A stretch of DNA of 64,000 nt from Fimbriimonadaceae bacterium (GTDB lineage: Bacteria > Armatimonadota > UBA10988), in the NCBI GenBank assembly GCA_020850355.1, contig JADZEX010000037.1, positions 186,001 to 250,000 on the forward strand, written 5' to 3'. The notes beneath the pieces were generated by a model. The model was not told the origin of the DNA, did not search any database, and saw only the letters and a program-made list of their open reading frames with translations. Below, piece after piece: positions 46,124 through 55,604 of this stretch. Every line of letters begins with the position of its first letter. Position 1 is the stretch's first letter. The position numbers and the translations under genes are program-made.

Positions 46124-47668
46124 ATGCTCCGCTGGACCGCGACTGCCTGCCTGCTCTTGTTGGCCGCCCCGTTGGGTGCGGCGCCGGGCGGTGTGATCGC
46201 CAGCCCGGCGACCTGGAAATCGGCGCAGCCGGTGAAGGTCGGCGTGGCCGCGAAGCAGGTCTTTCGGCTCAAGAACACCGGTCGCCAGGCGGTCACCTTG
46301 TTGACGGCTTCCGGCAGCAACGGCATCAACCTGCACCTGCCGAAGAAGCAGATCGCGCCCGGCGAGACGCTCCGTGTGATGGCCAGCCTGGTGCCGCCCG
46401 ACCAGGACACCGCGCTGATGGACTTTCGGGGCGACATCCTGTTCTACCTGGACAGCCCCCAGGACCGGATCTTGATTCCGGTTAACTTGCAGGTCCGCAA
46501 GCCGGCGGCCAAGCCGGCGGTGACGAAGCCACCGCTGATGCCCGACAGCCAGAAGTACCAGCCGCGGGCTGGCGACCGGCCGGTGCGGGTGGTCTTCTTC
46601 TACAGCGGCGGCTGCGGCAAGTGCCAGGAGTTCCTGGAGTTCACGATCCGGCCTGCCGAGGCCTTCTACAGCAAGTCCCGAGTGACCTTCGAGCTGCACG
46701 ACACCGGCAAGGCGGTCGAGCTGAAGCTGCTCGACATGTACAAGGACCAGTACGGCCTGGAGAACACGGTCGAGAACACCTACCTCTTCGTGGGCTCGCA
46801 CGGCTTCGCGGGCAACGAGCAGATCCAGGCCAATCTGACCAAGGTGATCAAGGCCGAGCTGCAGGAGCCGTCGCCGCAGCCGGCCTTTGCCGCCGATCCC
46901 AAGCCGCTCGGTCCAAGTCTCGGCGACGACGTCGCCTACCTGCGTCAGAAGTCGGCGCAGTACCGTCCGCTGGCGCTCTTCGTGGCGGGTCTGGCCGATG
47001 GCATCAACCCCTGCGCGATTGCCACCGCGGTCTTCCTGATCGTGATGTTGACCCGCCTCGGGCAGTCGCGGCGCGTCGTCGTGACCGCCGGCGGCTGCTT
47101 CGCGCTGGCGGTCTTCGTGACCTACTACGGCGTCGGCCTCGGCGTCATCCAGACCTTCAGCGCGCTGCTCCAGAATGCCGCGGTGGCCCGCGGCTTCAAC
47201 GCCGTGGTGGGGGTTCTGGCGCTGCTGGCCGGGGCGCTGCAGGCGCGTGATGCCTGGCGTGCCCGCGGCGGCGCCGCGACCGGCGAGCTGACGATGCAAC
47301 TGCCGTTGCGACTGAAGCAGCTTGCGCACCGCTTCGTTCGCGAAGGCCTGCGCGCACCGGTGGTGGGCCTCGGCGCGGCGGCCGCGGGGGTCCTGGTGAC
47401 CTTGCTGGAGGCGGTCTGCACCGGTCAGGTCTATGTGCCGGTGCTGGCAGCGCTGGCGAAGACCGGTTCGGGGACCGCCTACGCGCAGTTGGCCGTCTAC
47501 AACCTCGGTTTCGTGGCCCCGCTGGTGCTGATCCTCGGGCTCGCCAGCCGCGGCGTCACATCGGCCGAGCTGGCCGCTTCGGCGCGCCGTTATCTGGTGC
47601 CGGGGAAGGTGGCGCTGGCGCTGGTCCTGCTCGCTCTGGGAGCTTACCTGCTGCTGGCGGGGCACTGA
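46124..47668 (+). CDS. DUF1573-like / thioredoxin-like / DsbD-CcdA fusion membrane protein
   Basis: 514 residues from the ATG at 46124 (GAGG upstream; a GTG at 46109 is less likely). Signal peptide to about residue 20. An Ig-like DUF1573-type domain (about 25-128) is followed by a thioredoxin-like domain with C164-G-G? replaced by the pattern C164-G-K-C167 (SGGCGKCQEF). Then six or seven membrane helices carry the CcdA/DsbD cysteines: NPC at 295-297 and C432 in LEAVCTGQVYVP. It should move reducing equivalents across the inner membrane to periplasmic thiols, with the thioredoxin domain as the exit partner. The 3' end overlaps the convergent gene by 113 bases. Confidence 0.88.
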   Translation: MLRWTATACLLLLAAPLGAAPGGVIASPATWKSAQPVKVGVAAKQVFRLKNTGRQAVTLLTASGSNGINLHLPKKQIAPGETLRVMASLVPPDQDTALMDFRGDILFYLDSPQDRILIPVNLQVRKPAAKPAVTKPPLMPDSQKYQPRAGDRPVRVVFFYSGGCGKCQEFLEFTIRPAEAFYSKSRVTFELHDTGKAVELKLLDMYKDQYGLENTVENTYLFVGSHGFAGNEQIQANLTKVIKAELQEPSPQPAFAADPKPLGPSLGDDVAYLRQKSAQYRPLALFVAGLADGINPCAIATAVFLIVMLTRLGQSRRVVVTAGGCFALAVFVTYYGVGLGVIQTFSALLQNAAVARGFNAVVGVLALLAGALQARDAWRARGGAATGELTMQLPLRLKQLAHRFVREGLRAPVVGLGAAAAGVLVTLLEAVCTGQVYVPVLAALAKTGSGTAYAQLAVYNLGFVAPLVLILGLASRGVTSAELAASARRYLVPGKVALALVLLALGAYLLLAGH

Positions 47669-48875
47669 GCGGCAGGGCCACCAGCGGCTGCTCCAGGTAA
47701 TAGACCAGCAGGTCACCGCCCTGGCGCGCAGCCAGCCGCAGCCCCGTGGCGTCGAGCGCCGGCGCTGTCGCCCGGTCGGCCAGAATCCAGGACTCGAAGC
47801 TGTCGGCGCTGCTGCGCAGGGTCACCAGTGGGTGGTCCTGATCCAGGATCCGCTGGCCCTGCAGCAGGCGCCCGGCGCCGAGGTGCCAGAGCGTGTCGAG
47901 CGGATTCAGCCGCACCAGCTCGGTCGGTGCGGCGCCGCCGCGGAGCCGGCGGATCACCACCTGCCACTCGCCCGCCTGCCCCACCCCGTAGGCCAGTTCC
48001 TGGCCATCCGGCGACCAGGCCGGCGCGGCGGGTTGGAGCACCGTCGCGGCGGGGTAGCTGTGCACCACCGTGGCGGCTTCGTCGGCCAGTTTCAGCAGCA
48101 TCACCCGCGGCCCGTCGAAGCAGGCCAACTGGGTGCCGTCGGGGCTCGCCGCGACCGCCGCTGGTTCGTTCTCCAGGGCGCCCAGCCGTTGCGCCTCGCT
48201 GCCGTCCGGCCGGCAGCGCCAGATCTCCAGCGGTGGCTGGGTGCTGGCCTCGGCGCGGAACAGCAGCCAACTGCCATCGCTGGTCAGCGCCAGCAGCCGC
48301 GGGTGGCCGGCGCCGCTGAAACTCGGCTGCAGCGCCACGATGGCCGCCTGTTGCGGATGATCGAGCAGCGCTGCGGCGGCTTCGAAGGTCAGCGTGAAGT
48401 GGCGGGGCAGCGGCACCGCGCTGATGCTGCGCTGCAGCGTGGTGGGGTCGAGCCGGACCATCTGCGGCAGGGCCTCGCCGAGCTGCGCGGTGTAGACCAA
48501 CTGGCCGCCAGGCAACCACAGCGGGCCCCCGACGAACTTGCCCGGACGCTGCTCCGCGGCCACTGCCGCGCCGTCGCTGGTGGCCTCGGCCGCGGGTAGG
48601 ACCGGCAGTTGCACCCGCAGGCCAAGCGGTTGCGGCGCGATGCTCAGGCGCACCGGCTGGCCCAGGCGGAGCGGATCGTGGTGCCGGGCATGGTTGCCGA
48701 ACCGCCGCGCGTAACGCAGCATCCGCCGCAGGCCGGTCGCCTCGTCACCCCGCTCGAACGCCCGCCAGGCCCGCTGGCGAGCAGCCCCTGGGCTGACCTC
48801 AGGCCAGGCCCACCAGCCGAGGCCACCCAGTGCGAGCAGCAGGAGCAGGCCCCACAGCCACCTGGCGCGGCGCAT
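47556..48875 (-). CDS. Membrane-anchored TolB-like/WD40-like beta-propeller protein
   Basis: 439 residues; the ATG at 48875 has GGAG at good spacing. An N-terminal membrane anchor (RWLWGLLLLLALGGLGWWAW) is followed by a short helical stretch and then propeller blades of the TolB/PD40 type: AAVAASPDGTQLACFDG, APAWSPDGQELAYGVGQ and LLALTSDGSWLLFRAE. The C-terminal 40 residues are Pro/Ala-rich and are encoded antisense to the end of the DsbD-like gene. Last gene of a five-gene operon. Probably a periplasmic scaffold or binding protein. Confidence 0.82.
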   Translation of the reverse strand: MRRARWLWGLLLLLALGGLGWWAWPEVSPGAARQRAWRAFERGDEATGLRRMLRYARRFGNHARHHDPLRLGQPVRLSIAPQPLGLRVQLPVLPAAEATSDGAAVAAEQRPGKFVGGPLWLPGGQLVYTAQLGEALPQMVRLDPTTLQRSISAVPLPRHFTLTFEAAAALLDHPQQAAIVALQPSFSGAGHPRLLALTSDGSWLLFRAEASTQPPLEIWRCRPDGSEAQRLGALENEPAAVAASPDGTQLACFDGPRVMLLKLADEAATVVHSYPAATVLQPAAPAWSPDGQELAYGVGQAGEWQVVIRRLRGGAAPTELVRLNPLDTLWHLGAGRLLQGQRILDQDHPLVTLRSSADSFESWILADRATAPALDATGLRLAARQGGDLLVYYLEQPLVALPLSAPPAAGKLPERAGPAPAPPSPAPDNGAPKRPARPM

Positions 48876-48888
48876 CGCGCGGCTCCGC

Positions 48889-50523
48889 TTACGAGCCGCC
48901 GAGCGCCACGAGCCGCTGCCGGGCATAGCCCGCTAGCCGCTCGGGCAGCCCCAGTCCAAGCGCCGCGCGGTACCGGGCGGCGGCAGTCGGGCGGCCCAGT
49001 TGATCCTCGGCCAGCGCCAGCCCGTACCAGGCATCGGCCCAGTTGGGTCGCCCCGCGACGGCGGCGCGGAAGTCGCGCTCGGCCTGGCCGACCACCCCGC
49101 GCTGCAGCCGCAGTTGGCCGAGCGCCAGGTAGGCCTCGGGGAACCCGTGGCTGCGCACCGCGCTGGCGAGCGCCACCTCGGCCTCGTAGACGCGCCCTTC
49201 GGCGATGTGACGGAGCGCCTGGTGGTAGGCCTGGACAGCCTGCGTCTCGGGCGCCCGGGCGTCGATCCCCAGGTCGGCCGCGGTCGCCTCGCCGGCCGGC
49301 GCCTCACCACCGGCAGCGGCCCCGGCCCCGGCGGCAGGTGGGCCGACCGGCGGCAACAGCGGTGCGCTGTCGGCAGGCGGTGCGGCTGCCGGACCAGCGC
49401 TGGCCGCGCCGGCGGCCGGCGGCGTGGTTGGTGCCGGCGCCGCCGCCGGCACCGCCGCCAACTCGGAGGCGCCCGCCGAGTTGGTGGTGAACCAGTACCG
49501 CGCGGTCTGCAGGGCGTGCTTGGCGCGATTCGCGGCCGGTTGGCGCAGCAACAGGTTGAGCGTCGGCTGGAAGTGCCGCGGTGCGCTGGACAAGCGTTGC
49601 TGCAACAGCGCGGTCCCCGCAGCGGTGTTGCCCAGGGCCAGATCGGCGACCGCCGCCAGCACCGCGCCTTGCCGCACGCGGCCGTACTCGCGGCTGCTGG
49701 CTTGCTGGAACTTCGCCTTGGCGGCCGCCAGGTCCCCTTCGGCCGCGGCCAGCAGGCCGCCCACCAGGTAGTAGACCGGCAGGTAGCCGCCGTTGCTCAG
49801 CGCGGCGGGCTCCGTGTAGGCCGCCTGCGCCTCGCTCGGCCGGCCGGCCGCCAGGTAGGCGGCGGCGGTGTAGATGGCGCTGAGGCCGTCGTACCGCCCG
49901 CTCCGGGCCGCCTGCTGCAACAGCGGCAGGGCCTGCTGCGGCGAGCCACGGTAGAGGCTGGCAATGCCCTCGAGCAGCGGTGGGAACTGCTTCTGGATGC
50001 CGCGCGCGCGGCGCTCGTAGGAGACCGCCGCGGCTGGGTCGCCGTCCTGCAACTCCAAGAAGCCCTGCCCCATCACCGCCGCCGCGACGAAGTCGGCCGG
50101 CGCACCCTTCAAGCGCTCCAAGGTGCGGAACCCCGAGGCCGCCGCCGAGGTCTGGCCGAGCAGCCCCTGCAGCTCCGCGGCGGCGCCCTGGTAGAGCCCC
50201 GCCAGAATCGCGCGCGGCCGCAGGTCCTCTGCGGTGACCATCACGTTGCCCGCCTCGCGGCCGAGCTTCTGGGCCAGCGCCAGGGCGCCTTTGTAGTCGC
50301 CAGCCCGGGCCGGAGCCAGCACGCTGGCCAGTTTGGCCACATAGGGCCGCAGCTTGTCGGACTTGATGGCCTTGAGCACTTCGTCGCTGGTGCTCGGGGC
50401 CTGGTCCTTGGCCGGGTCCTTCGGCGGCGGGGAGACGTACTCCCCGCTGGGATCCCAACGGCCCTCTTCAGCGCGCAGCGGTAGCAGCGCAGTGCCCAGC
50501 AGCAGAGCGGCGATCCAGCGCAT
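48889..50523 (-). CDS. Secreted TPR-repeat protein
   Basis: 544 residues; GAGGAG before the ATG at 50523. Signal peptide MRWIAALLLGTALLPLRA. Multiple tetratricopeptide-like helix pairs: GDYKGALALAQKLGREAG, AAAYLAAGRPSEAQAAY, GLLAAAEGDLAAAKAKF and, after a Pro/Ala linker (about 365-420), AYLALGQLRLQRGVVGQAERDF and WYGLALAEDQLGRPTAAARYR (quoted in part). A periplasmic protein-interaction scaffold. It lies 11 bases after the methyltransferase and 13 bases before the propeller gene. Confidence 0.85.
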   Translation of the reverse strand: MRWIAALLLGTALLPLRAEEGRWDPSGEYVSPPPKDPAKDQAPSTSDEVLKAIKSDKLRPYVAKLASVLAPARAGDYKGALALAQKLGREAGNVMVTAEDLRPRAILAGLYQGAAAELQGLLGQTSAAASGFRTLERLKGAPADFVAAAVMGQGFLELQDGDPAAAVSYERRARGIQKQFPPLLEGIASLYRGSPQQALPLLQQAARSGRYDGLSAIYTAAAYLAAGRPSEAQAAYTEPAALSNGGYLPVYYLVGGLLAAAEGDLAAAKAKFQQASSREYGRVRQGAVLAAVADLALGNTAAGTALLQQRLSSAPRHFQPTLNLLLRQPAANRAKHALQTARYWFTTNSAGASELAAVPAAAPAPTTPPAAGAASAGPAAAPPADSAPLLPPVGPPAAGAGAAAGGEAPAGEATAADLGIDARAPETQAVQAYHQALRHIAEGRVYEAEVALASAVRSHGFPEAYLALGQLRLQRGVVGQAERDFRAAVAGRPNWADAWYGLALAEDQLGRPTAAARYRAALGLGLPERLAGYARQRLVALGGS

Positions 50524-50534
50524 CGCGAGTCTCC

Positions 50535-51275
50535 TCAGGTAGCCTGACAAACGTAGAACAGCCGGTCGCTCCGGCTGCGCGGCAGGTCGAAAGTGTAGGC
50601 GTCATAGACCGCCAGGGTCTCGAACCCGGCCGCCTGCAGGGCCCCACCAATCTCGCCCGGGGTGAAGGCCCGCTCCAGGTGAGTCTCCCTGACCACTTGC
50701 CCGTCGTCAAGGTAGAACTCCATCGCCACCGTGGTCAGCCGGCGACGCTTGTCGTAACGGCTCTTCCAGCGCAACCGCACCGGCGCGTCGGCGGCGAGGT
50801 CCTCCTGGGTGAACAGCTCCAGCGCCAGGGCCAGTTCGGTGTTCACATCGAAGATGAACAGCCCGCCCTGCCGCAGCGCCAGGCGGGTGCCGCGGCAGGC
50901 CTGCCGCAGGTCGTCGAGCTCCAGCAGGTAGTTGAGGCTGTCGAACAGACAGACCGCCAGATCGAAGCCGGCCCAGCAACCAAGCGCCCGCAGGTCTTGC
51001 TGGACGAAGCGCATGTCGAGCCCCGCGGCGAGGGCCTTCCGGCGTCCTTCGCGGAGCATCGCGCGGGAGAGGTCGACGCCGACCACCCGGCTGCCCCGCC
51101 GCGCCAGCTCCAGGCCGACGGCGCCGGTGCCGCAGGCCAGGTCCAGCACATCGCCCCGCTCACCCCGCCAGTGGCGCAACAACAGCTCCAAGTAGTCGGC
51201 CCACTCGGCGTAGGGCACCCGCGCCATCACCTGGTCGTAGAACGGTGCCAGCACCTCGAAGGGCTCAGTTGGCAT
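50535..51275 (-). CDS. Class I SAM-dependent methyltransferase
   Basis: 246 residues; GGGAGGGG upstream of the ATG at 51275, which overlaps the preceding gene by 11 bases. Motif I VLDLACGTG (43-51), motif II GVDLS, then the acidic block and FDLAVCLFDSLNYLL (motif IV region), and a C-terminal LERAFTPGEIGGALQAAGF typical of small-molecule or tRNA-type methyltransferases. The substrate is unknown. It is cytosolic, unlike the other products of this operon. Confidence 0.9.
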   Translation of the reverse strand: MPTEPFEVLAPFYDQVMARVPYAEWADYLELLLRHWRGERGDVLDLACGTGAVGLELARRGSRVVGVDLSRAMLREGRRKALAAGLDMRFVQQDLRALGCWAGFDLAVCLFDSLNYLLELDDLRQACRGTRLALRQGGLFIFDVNTELALALELFTQEDLAADAPVRLRWKSRYDKRRRLTTVAMEFYLDDGQVVRETHLERAFTPGEIGGALQAAGFETLAVYDAYTFDLPRSRSDRLFYVCQAT

Positions 51276-52413
51276 CGAGCCCCTCCCGGAACCAGGTGTC
51301 GTACCAGGCGCCCATCGCCAGACCGTAGACCGCCTCGAAAGCCTCGCCCGCTTCTTGCCCCTGCCCCAGCGCCCGCAGCCAGGCACGGAGCTTGACCGCC
51401 CCGTGTTGTCGCAGCAGGTCTTCGACCATCGCCCGGCTCTGCAGGTAGGCAAGCCGCGCGACGCCGGTTTCGTAGGCGCTGAAGGTGGGCACCAGCAGCG
51501 CTCGCAGGCTGAGCAGTTGCGGGGCCTGCCGCAGCGCCGGCCGGGTGCCGCCAAACTGGTTGCTGAGCAACACCGCCACGCCCTCGTCGACCCAGGTTGG
51601 CACCACCCGGTCGTCAGCATAGGCCCGCAGCGCAACGTGCGTGTACTCGTGAGTCAAGGTGGCCACCAGCGCGTCGTGCTCGCCGGCGGCCGGGTAGGTG
51701 AAGATGCGACCGTTGACGGTGCAGGCGGTGCTCCACTCCGGCCGCTCGATCTGCCGCTGCCGGTGGTACTCCTGGTACTCCGCCAGATCGCGGAAGAGCA
51801 CGACCTCGACCGGCTCGTCGAGGCTGATGCCCAGCCGCTCCAGCAGAGTCGCGCGGGCCGCTTCGAGGGCCTGCCGAACGGTCGCGGCGGCCGCTTCGCC
51901 GCGGTGGTGGCGCAGCCGGGCGCCGGGCAGAGTCAGCAGCTCGCCCGGTTCCAGCGCTCGCAGCTCGGGCGGCTCATGCAAGCTGCCGAGCCAGGTCAGC
52001 GCCGACTTGCGCACCTCGGGCGGCGCGGCCGACTCGGCGAGCAACGCCTGGAAGAGGCGGATCGCCAGGGTCGGCCGCCCGTCCAGCCAACTGGCGTAGC
52101 CGAGCCAGAGGCGGTACTCGGGCACCTCCGGTCGGGCCGCCACCGCGGCCCGCAGGGCGGCCAGGGCTTGGGCGGCCAGGCCGCGGTCATAGGCCGCGCG
52201 GCCGAGCAGGTACTGGACCTCGGGCACCCGCCGCGCCGGCGGCTGCTGCAGCAGCGCGCGCTCGCTGAGCGCCACCACGGCGTCCAGGTCGGCCGCCGCC
52301 GCGCCCGGCTGGTAGAGCCGTTGGGCCGCGGCGTAGTCATCCTGCCAGGCGGCCCGCAGCGGACCGCCCAACAGCATCGCGAGTAGCAGCCAGCAACCGC
52401 GCCGCCGGCCCAT
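51265..52413 (-). CDS. Secreted gluzincin-type metallopeptidase (peptidase MA-like) with TPR region
   Basis: 382 residues from the ATG at 52413. Signal peptide MGRRRGCWLLLAMLLGGPLRA. Helical TPR-like repeats cover about 25-150. The zinc site HEYTH (255-259) with the third ligand E277 in WVDEGVAVLL matches the peptidase-MA/gluzincin group. The region around TVNGRIFTYPAAGEHD precedes it as in that family. It probably acts in the periplasm or is secreted. Overlaps the methyltransferase start by 11 bases. Confidence 0.87.
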   Translation of the reverse strand: MGRRRGCWLLLAMLLGGPLRAAWQDDYAAAQRLYQPGAAAADLDAVVALSERALLQQPPARRVPEVQYLLGRAAYDRGLAAQALAALRAAVAARPEVPEYRLWLGYASWLDGRPTLAIRLFQALLAESAAPPEVRKSALTWLGSLHEPPELRALEPGELLTLPGARLRHHRGEAAAATVRQALEAARATLLERLGISLDEPVEVVLFRDLAEYQEYHRQRQIERPEWSTACTVNGRIFTYPAAGEHDALVATLTHEYTHVALRAYADDRVVPTWVDEGVAVLLSNQFGGTRPALRQAPQLLSLRALLVPTFSAYETGVARLAYLQSRAMVEDLLRQHGAVKLRAWLRALGQGQEAGEAFEAVYGLAMGAWYDTWFREGLDAN

Positions 52414-52479
52414 GGGCGTAGCTTCACTCCCCTTGGCAGTATACCCCCTAAGCCGACGAACGGGCGGCCCGACCGCCAC

Positions 52480-55476
52480 TTACCGCCGCGCAGCTTGACG
52501 CTGGTCGGCACGCCCGCCCGGCGGGTCGACTCGCCGCGGCAGCACCCCCTGACAGGCGGTCTGCGACAGGGCCTCCAAGGCCTCCCGCGGGAACTCCGCC
52601 AGCAGCAGCGGCGCGTGGACCAGCAGCAGCCCGCCGTCGGCCGGGAGCCGCACGGCTTCACCGGTGATCAGGCAGGCGCGAGCCGTCGTCGCCGCGGGGA
52701 CCTGGAGGTGCACCGCGCCGTCGAGGGGCCAGCTCCAGAGCGCCAGCAGGCAGCGGTCGGGCGCCGTCGCGAAAGCCACCGCCCGCACGCCCTGCGGCCG
52801 GCGGACGCCCTCGCCGCCCGCCGGCACCGGGAGACTCAGGTCCCACCGCCACTCGCCCAGCGGCGGGGCGTCACCCAACTCGGCCGCCAGGGTGGCCAAC
52901 ACCACGAGCGTCGGACGCGGCGAGCCATCGCTCTCAACCAGCGGGCCGACCGGGCTATGCAGGTACTCCGCCTCGGCCACCGAGCTGCTCAGGAAGCTGC
53001 GCTCCCAGCCGGCCGCGGCCAGCAGCAACTCGTGCCGGGCCGTCAGCGCCGCGGCGTCCCAGGGACTGGCACTGGCCGGCGCCAGGGCCGGATGCTCGCT
53101 GGCCCGCGGGTTCAGCCGGTCGGTCAGCAGCGGGCCTTCGGCGTAGCCGTGGGCGGTGTCCCAGAGTCGTAAGTGGTGTGCCGCGGCGAGGCCGCGCAGT
53201 CCGTCTCGGGCGGCGTCCAGTTGCTCTGGCCAGGAGGCACTGAACGAGGTGCTGAGGACATCGAGCAGCGGCTGGCCGTCGTCGGTCAGAAGCTGTTCCA
53301 GGAACTGGCCAGGCAGCGCCGAAGCCGGCAGCTCGGCCCCTGGCCCAATCACCAGGGCCTGCGGATCACGCTGCCGAATGGCGTCGCGGGCGGTGGCCAG
53401 CAGGTCGCGGTACTCGCTGGCCGCCAGCACCGCGTCGGCGCCGCTGAAGACCTCGTAGGCGGTCACCCGGCCACTCAGCCGGCCGGCCACCTCGCTGACG
53501 TAACTGCCCCAGGTGCGGGTCGGCGGCAGGATCCGCGGCCCACCGCCCAGCGGCACCCCGAACTGCGCCCCGTACTTCGCCAGCAGCCAGCCGGGCCAAC
53601 TGTCCAGCCGCGGACCAAGGGTCTGCACCACCCCCACCCCGCTGCCGGACCAGTCGGTGACCGTCGGCTCCAGCAGCGACCAGTCGTAACTGGTGTCGTC
53701 CAGCCAGTGCTGCTCCATCGCGGCCGCAGGGGTCGCCGCCAGCCGCACCAGCCCCGCACCGACCTGGTCGGCGGTGGCCGCCACGGCCGCCGTGCGGTTG
53801 GCCGGGCCCGGCCCATCATGGAAGCCGAAACGGTGCGTCCGCGGGGGGTCCACCACGGCCAGCAGCAACTGCGCCCGGGCGGTCTCGCCACTCACCTCGT
53901 CGGTTGCGGTCAGCCAGTAGCGGTACATCCCGCGGGGCAGCGGCCCATCGTGCAACACCAGCTCGGCACTCGTCTCCGGCGCCAGCAGCAACGTCGGCGG
54001 AACCTCCGGCAGGGGCTGGAAGAGCCGCCCGGTGTGGCTCTCCAGCACGCCGCGCAGGCGCACGGTCCGCTCGGCGGTGGTCCGCTGCAACAACTGCGCG
54101 GTGATCCGCACGGGCTCGCCCGGGCGGTAGAACCGCCGCACGCCGGGCCCCGGCTCGCGACCATCGGAGAGCGCCAGCTCGACACCGCGCCAGGGCCGCG
54201 GCGGGCCGACCTCGCCGCCCGCTTCCAACTGCAGGCCGTCGATCCAGACCTGGGTGTCGGCGCCGGGCGGCTCCAGGCTGACCCACGGCCAGAAGGCCTG
54301 CTGCGGCGCCGCGGGCGGCGTGAAGGTGGCGGCGAAGCGGCGCCAGCGGGTCTCCAGGACAACCGGGCTGCCAAGCATCTTCCAGCGCGCGTCGGCGACG
54401 CCGAAGGCGGCCCGCACGTCGTCGCGACCGGCCCGCAGCCAGACGCTCATGGTGTACGGCTGACCCGCCGCGAGGCCCATCCAGGGCAGCTCGACGGCGG
54501 CCCCACGGTTGGCCCGCACCAGCACCGCCAGGGCGCGACGCCCCTCGGCGGCGTTGTCGTCGACCATTCGCCACTCGCCGAAGTCGCGCCCGACCGGGCC
54601 GTTCGGCAACGGCGAGAGAACCCGCCCACTGGTCACCGCGCCGCGCGTCAGACCGAGCTCGAAGCTGGCGCCAGGACCCAGCAGGTTGCCCTCCAGGTTG
54701 CTGCACCCAGCCTGTAGCAGCCGGTCGCTGCGGGTCGTCACCAGGCTCACCGCCAGGTCGTCGACTAGCATCGTGGCGGCGCAGTTGTCAAGGCTGATCA
54801 ACAGACTGGAGGTCAGCACGTCGCTGGGCACAAAGCAGCGGCCGCGATAGGTGTGCCAGCGGCTGTCGGGCAGGAAGGCCGCCGGCGGGACCTCTTCGCG
54901 GACGTTCCAGAAGATGCTCCGCTCGACCTGCTGCGTCTCGCCGGCCGCCCGGCGCGCCCGCTCGGGATGCGGCCGCTCGTAGCGCAAGGCGATCAGCGGC
55001 TGCGCGAAGGGTGAGGCGTCGGGCGCGGGGCGCGGCACGCCGTCCAGCCGGACCCGCGCCGACAACTCGACCAGCCGACCGGCCAGCCGTGTGGCATCGA
55101 GCGTCCGCGCCACACCGACCGCCGCCGGGTCGACCGCCTCCAGACGCAGGGCCTGGCCCGACCCTTCGCCCGCCAGGCTGACGCCCTCGGGCTCGAAGAA
55201 CACCAGCCGCTGCGGGTTGGCGGCCAGATCGTCGCTGTCGAAGGCAAGCTGCAGCAACAGCTCGCGGCCCTCGGTGAACAGCGGGCCGGCGGTCAGCAGA
55301 TCAGCCAGCGTCGGGTCCGGCACAGCGACTTCGGCGCGTGGCGGCAGCTCTTCGGCGAAAAGCCGCGTGTCGAGGATCCCGAAGCCTGGCGTTGGCGCGT
55401 TGTCGAGAGGTGCCTGGGCAATCGCCGGCAGGCTCCAGAGCCCGATCAGGACCAGCAGGACGTGACGTTGCGACAC
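52480..55476 (-). CDS. Large secreted glycosidase-like protein without the usual acid/base motif
   Basis: 998 residues from a GTG at 55476, with AAGGA upstream; it gives the signal peptide MSQRHVLLVLIGLWSLPAIA. Two or three beta-sandwich domains occupy about 30-440 (carbohydrate-binding-like: WHTYRGRCFVPSDVL, GQPYTMSVWLRAGRDD). A TIM-barrel-like region of the GH39/clan GH-A kind starts near 590 (FHDGPGPANRT, DWSLLEPTVTDW, GRVTAYEVFSGAD). In active members the last motif reads YEVWNEP, so the acid/base glutamate seems lost near residue 678. Possibly a non-catalytic binding protein or one with a changed mechanism. First gene of the five-gene operon. Confidence 0.8.
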   Translation of the reverse strand: MSQRHVLLVLIGLWSLPAIAQAPLDNAPTPGFGILDTRLFAEELPPRAEVAVPDPTLADLLTAGPLFTEGRELLLQLAFDSDDLAANPQRLVFFEPEGVSLAGEGSGQALRLEAVDPAAVGVARTLDATRLAGRLVELSARVRLDGVPRPAPDASPFAQPLIALRYERPHPERARRAAGETQQVERSIFWNVREEVPPAAFLPDSRWHTYRGRCFVPSDVLTSSLLISLDNCAATMLVDDLAVSLVTTRSDRLLQAGCSNLEGNLLGPGASFELGLTRGAVTSGRVLSPLPNGPVGRDFGEWRMVDDNAAEGRRALAVLVRANRGAAVELPWMGLAAGQPYTMSVWLRAGRDDVRAAFGVADARWKMLGSPVVLETRWRRFAATFTPPAAPQQAFWPWVSLEPPGADTQVWIDGLQLEAGGEVGPPRPWRGVELALSDGREPGPGVRRFYRPGEPVRITAQLLQRTTAERTVRLRGVLESHTGRLFQPLPEVPPTLLLAPETSAELVLHDGPLPRGMYRYWLTATDEVSGETARAQLLLAVVDPPRTHRFGFHDGPGPANRTAAVAATADQVGAGLVRLAATPAAAMEQHWLDDTSYDWSLLEPTVTDWSGSGVGVVQTLGPRLDSWPGWLLAKYGAQFGVPLGGGPRILPPTRTWGSYVSEVAGRLSGRVTAYEVFSGADAVLAASEYRDLLATARDAIRQRDPQALVIGPGAELPASALPGQFLEQLLTDDGQPLLDVLSTSFSASWPEQLDAARDGLRGLAAAHHLRLWDTAHGYAEGPLLTDRLNPRASEHPALAPASASPWDAAALTARHELLLAAAGWERSFLSSSVAEAEYLHSPVGPLVESDGSPRPTLVVLATLAAELGDAPPLGEWRWDLSLPVPAGGEGVRRPQGVRAVAFATAPDRCLLALWSWPLDGAVHLQVPAATTARACLITGEAVRLPADGGLLLVHAPLLLAEFPREALEALSQTACQGVLPRRVDPPGGRADQRQAARR

Positions 55477-55543
55477 GAATCCTTGTTCCGCACCAACACC
55501 GCTGACGGCGCGCGCGACCGGCGCCTCGGAGGTAGGGACTGTG

Positions 55544-55573
55544 AGTGTGCCACGCCGCAAGGCCGCTTGTCAA
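55544..55573 (-). promoter_or_regulatory. Promoter of the five-gene operon starting with the glycosidase-like protein
   Basis: Minus strand: TTGACA (55573-55568), 18 bases, CACACT (55549-55544). Leader of about 60 bases to the GTG at 55476. It lies directly behind the tRNA gene. Confidence 0.45.
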
Positions 55574-55604
55574 CGGCCCCACGCCAGGCCGCCCGGCCCG
55601 GCAG

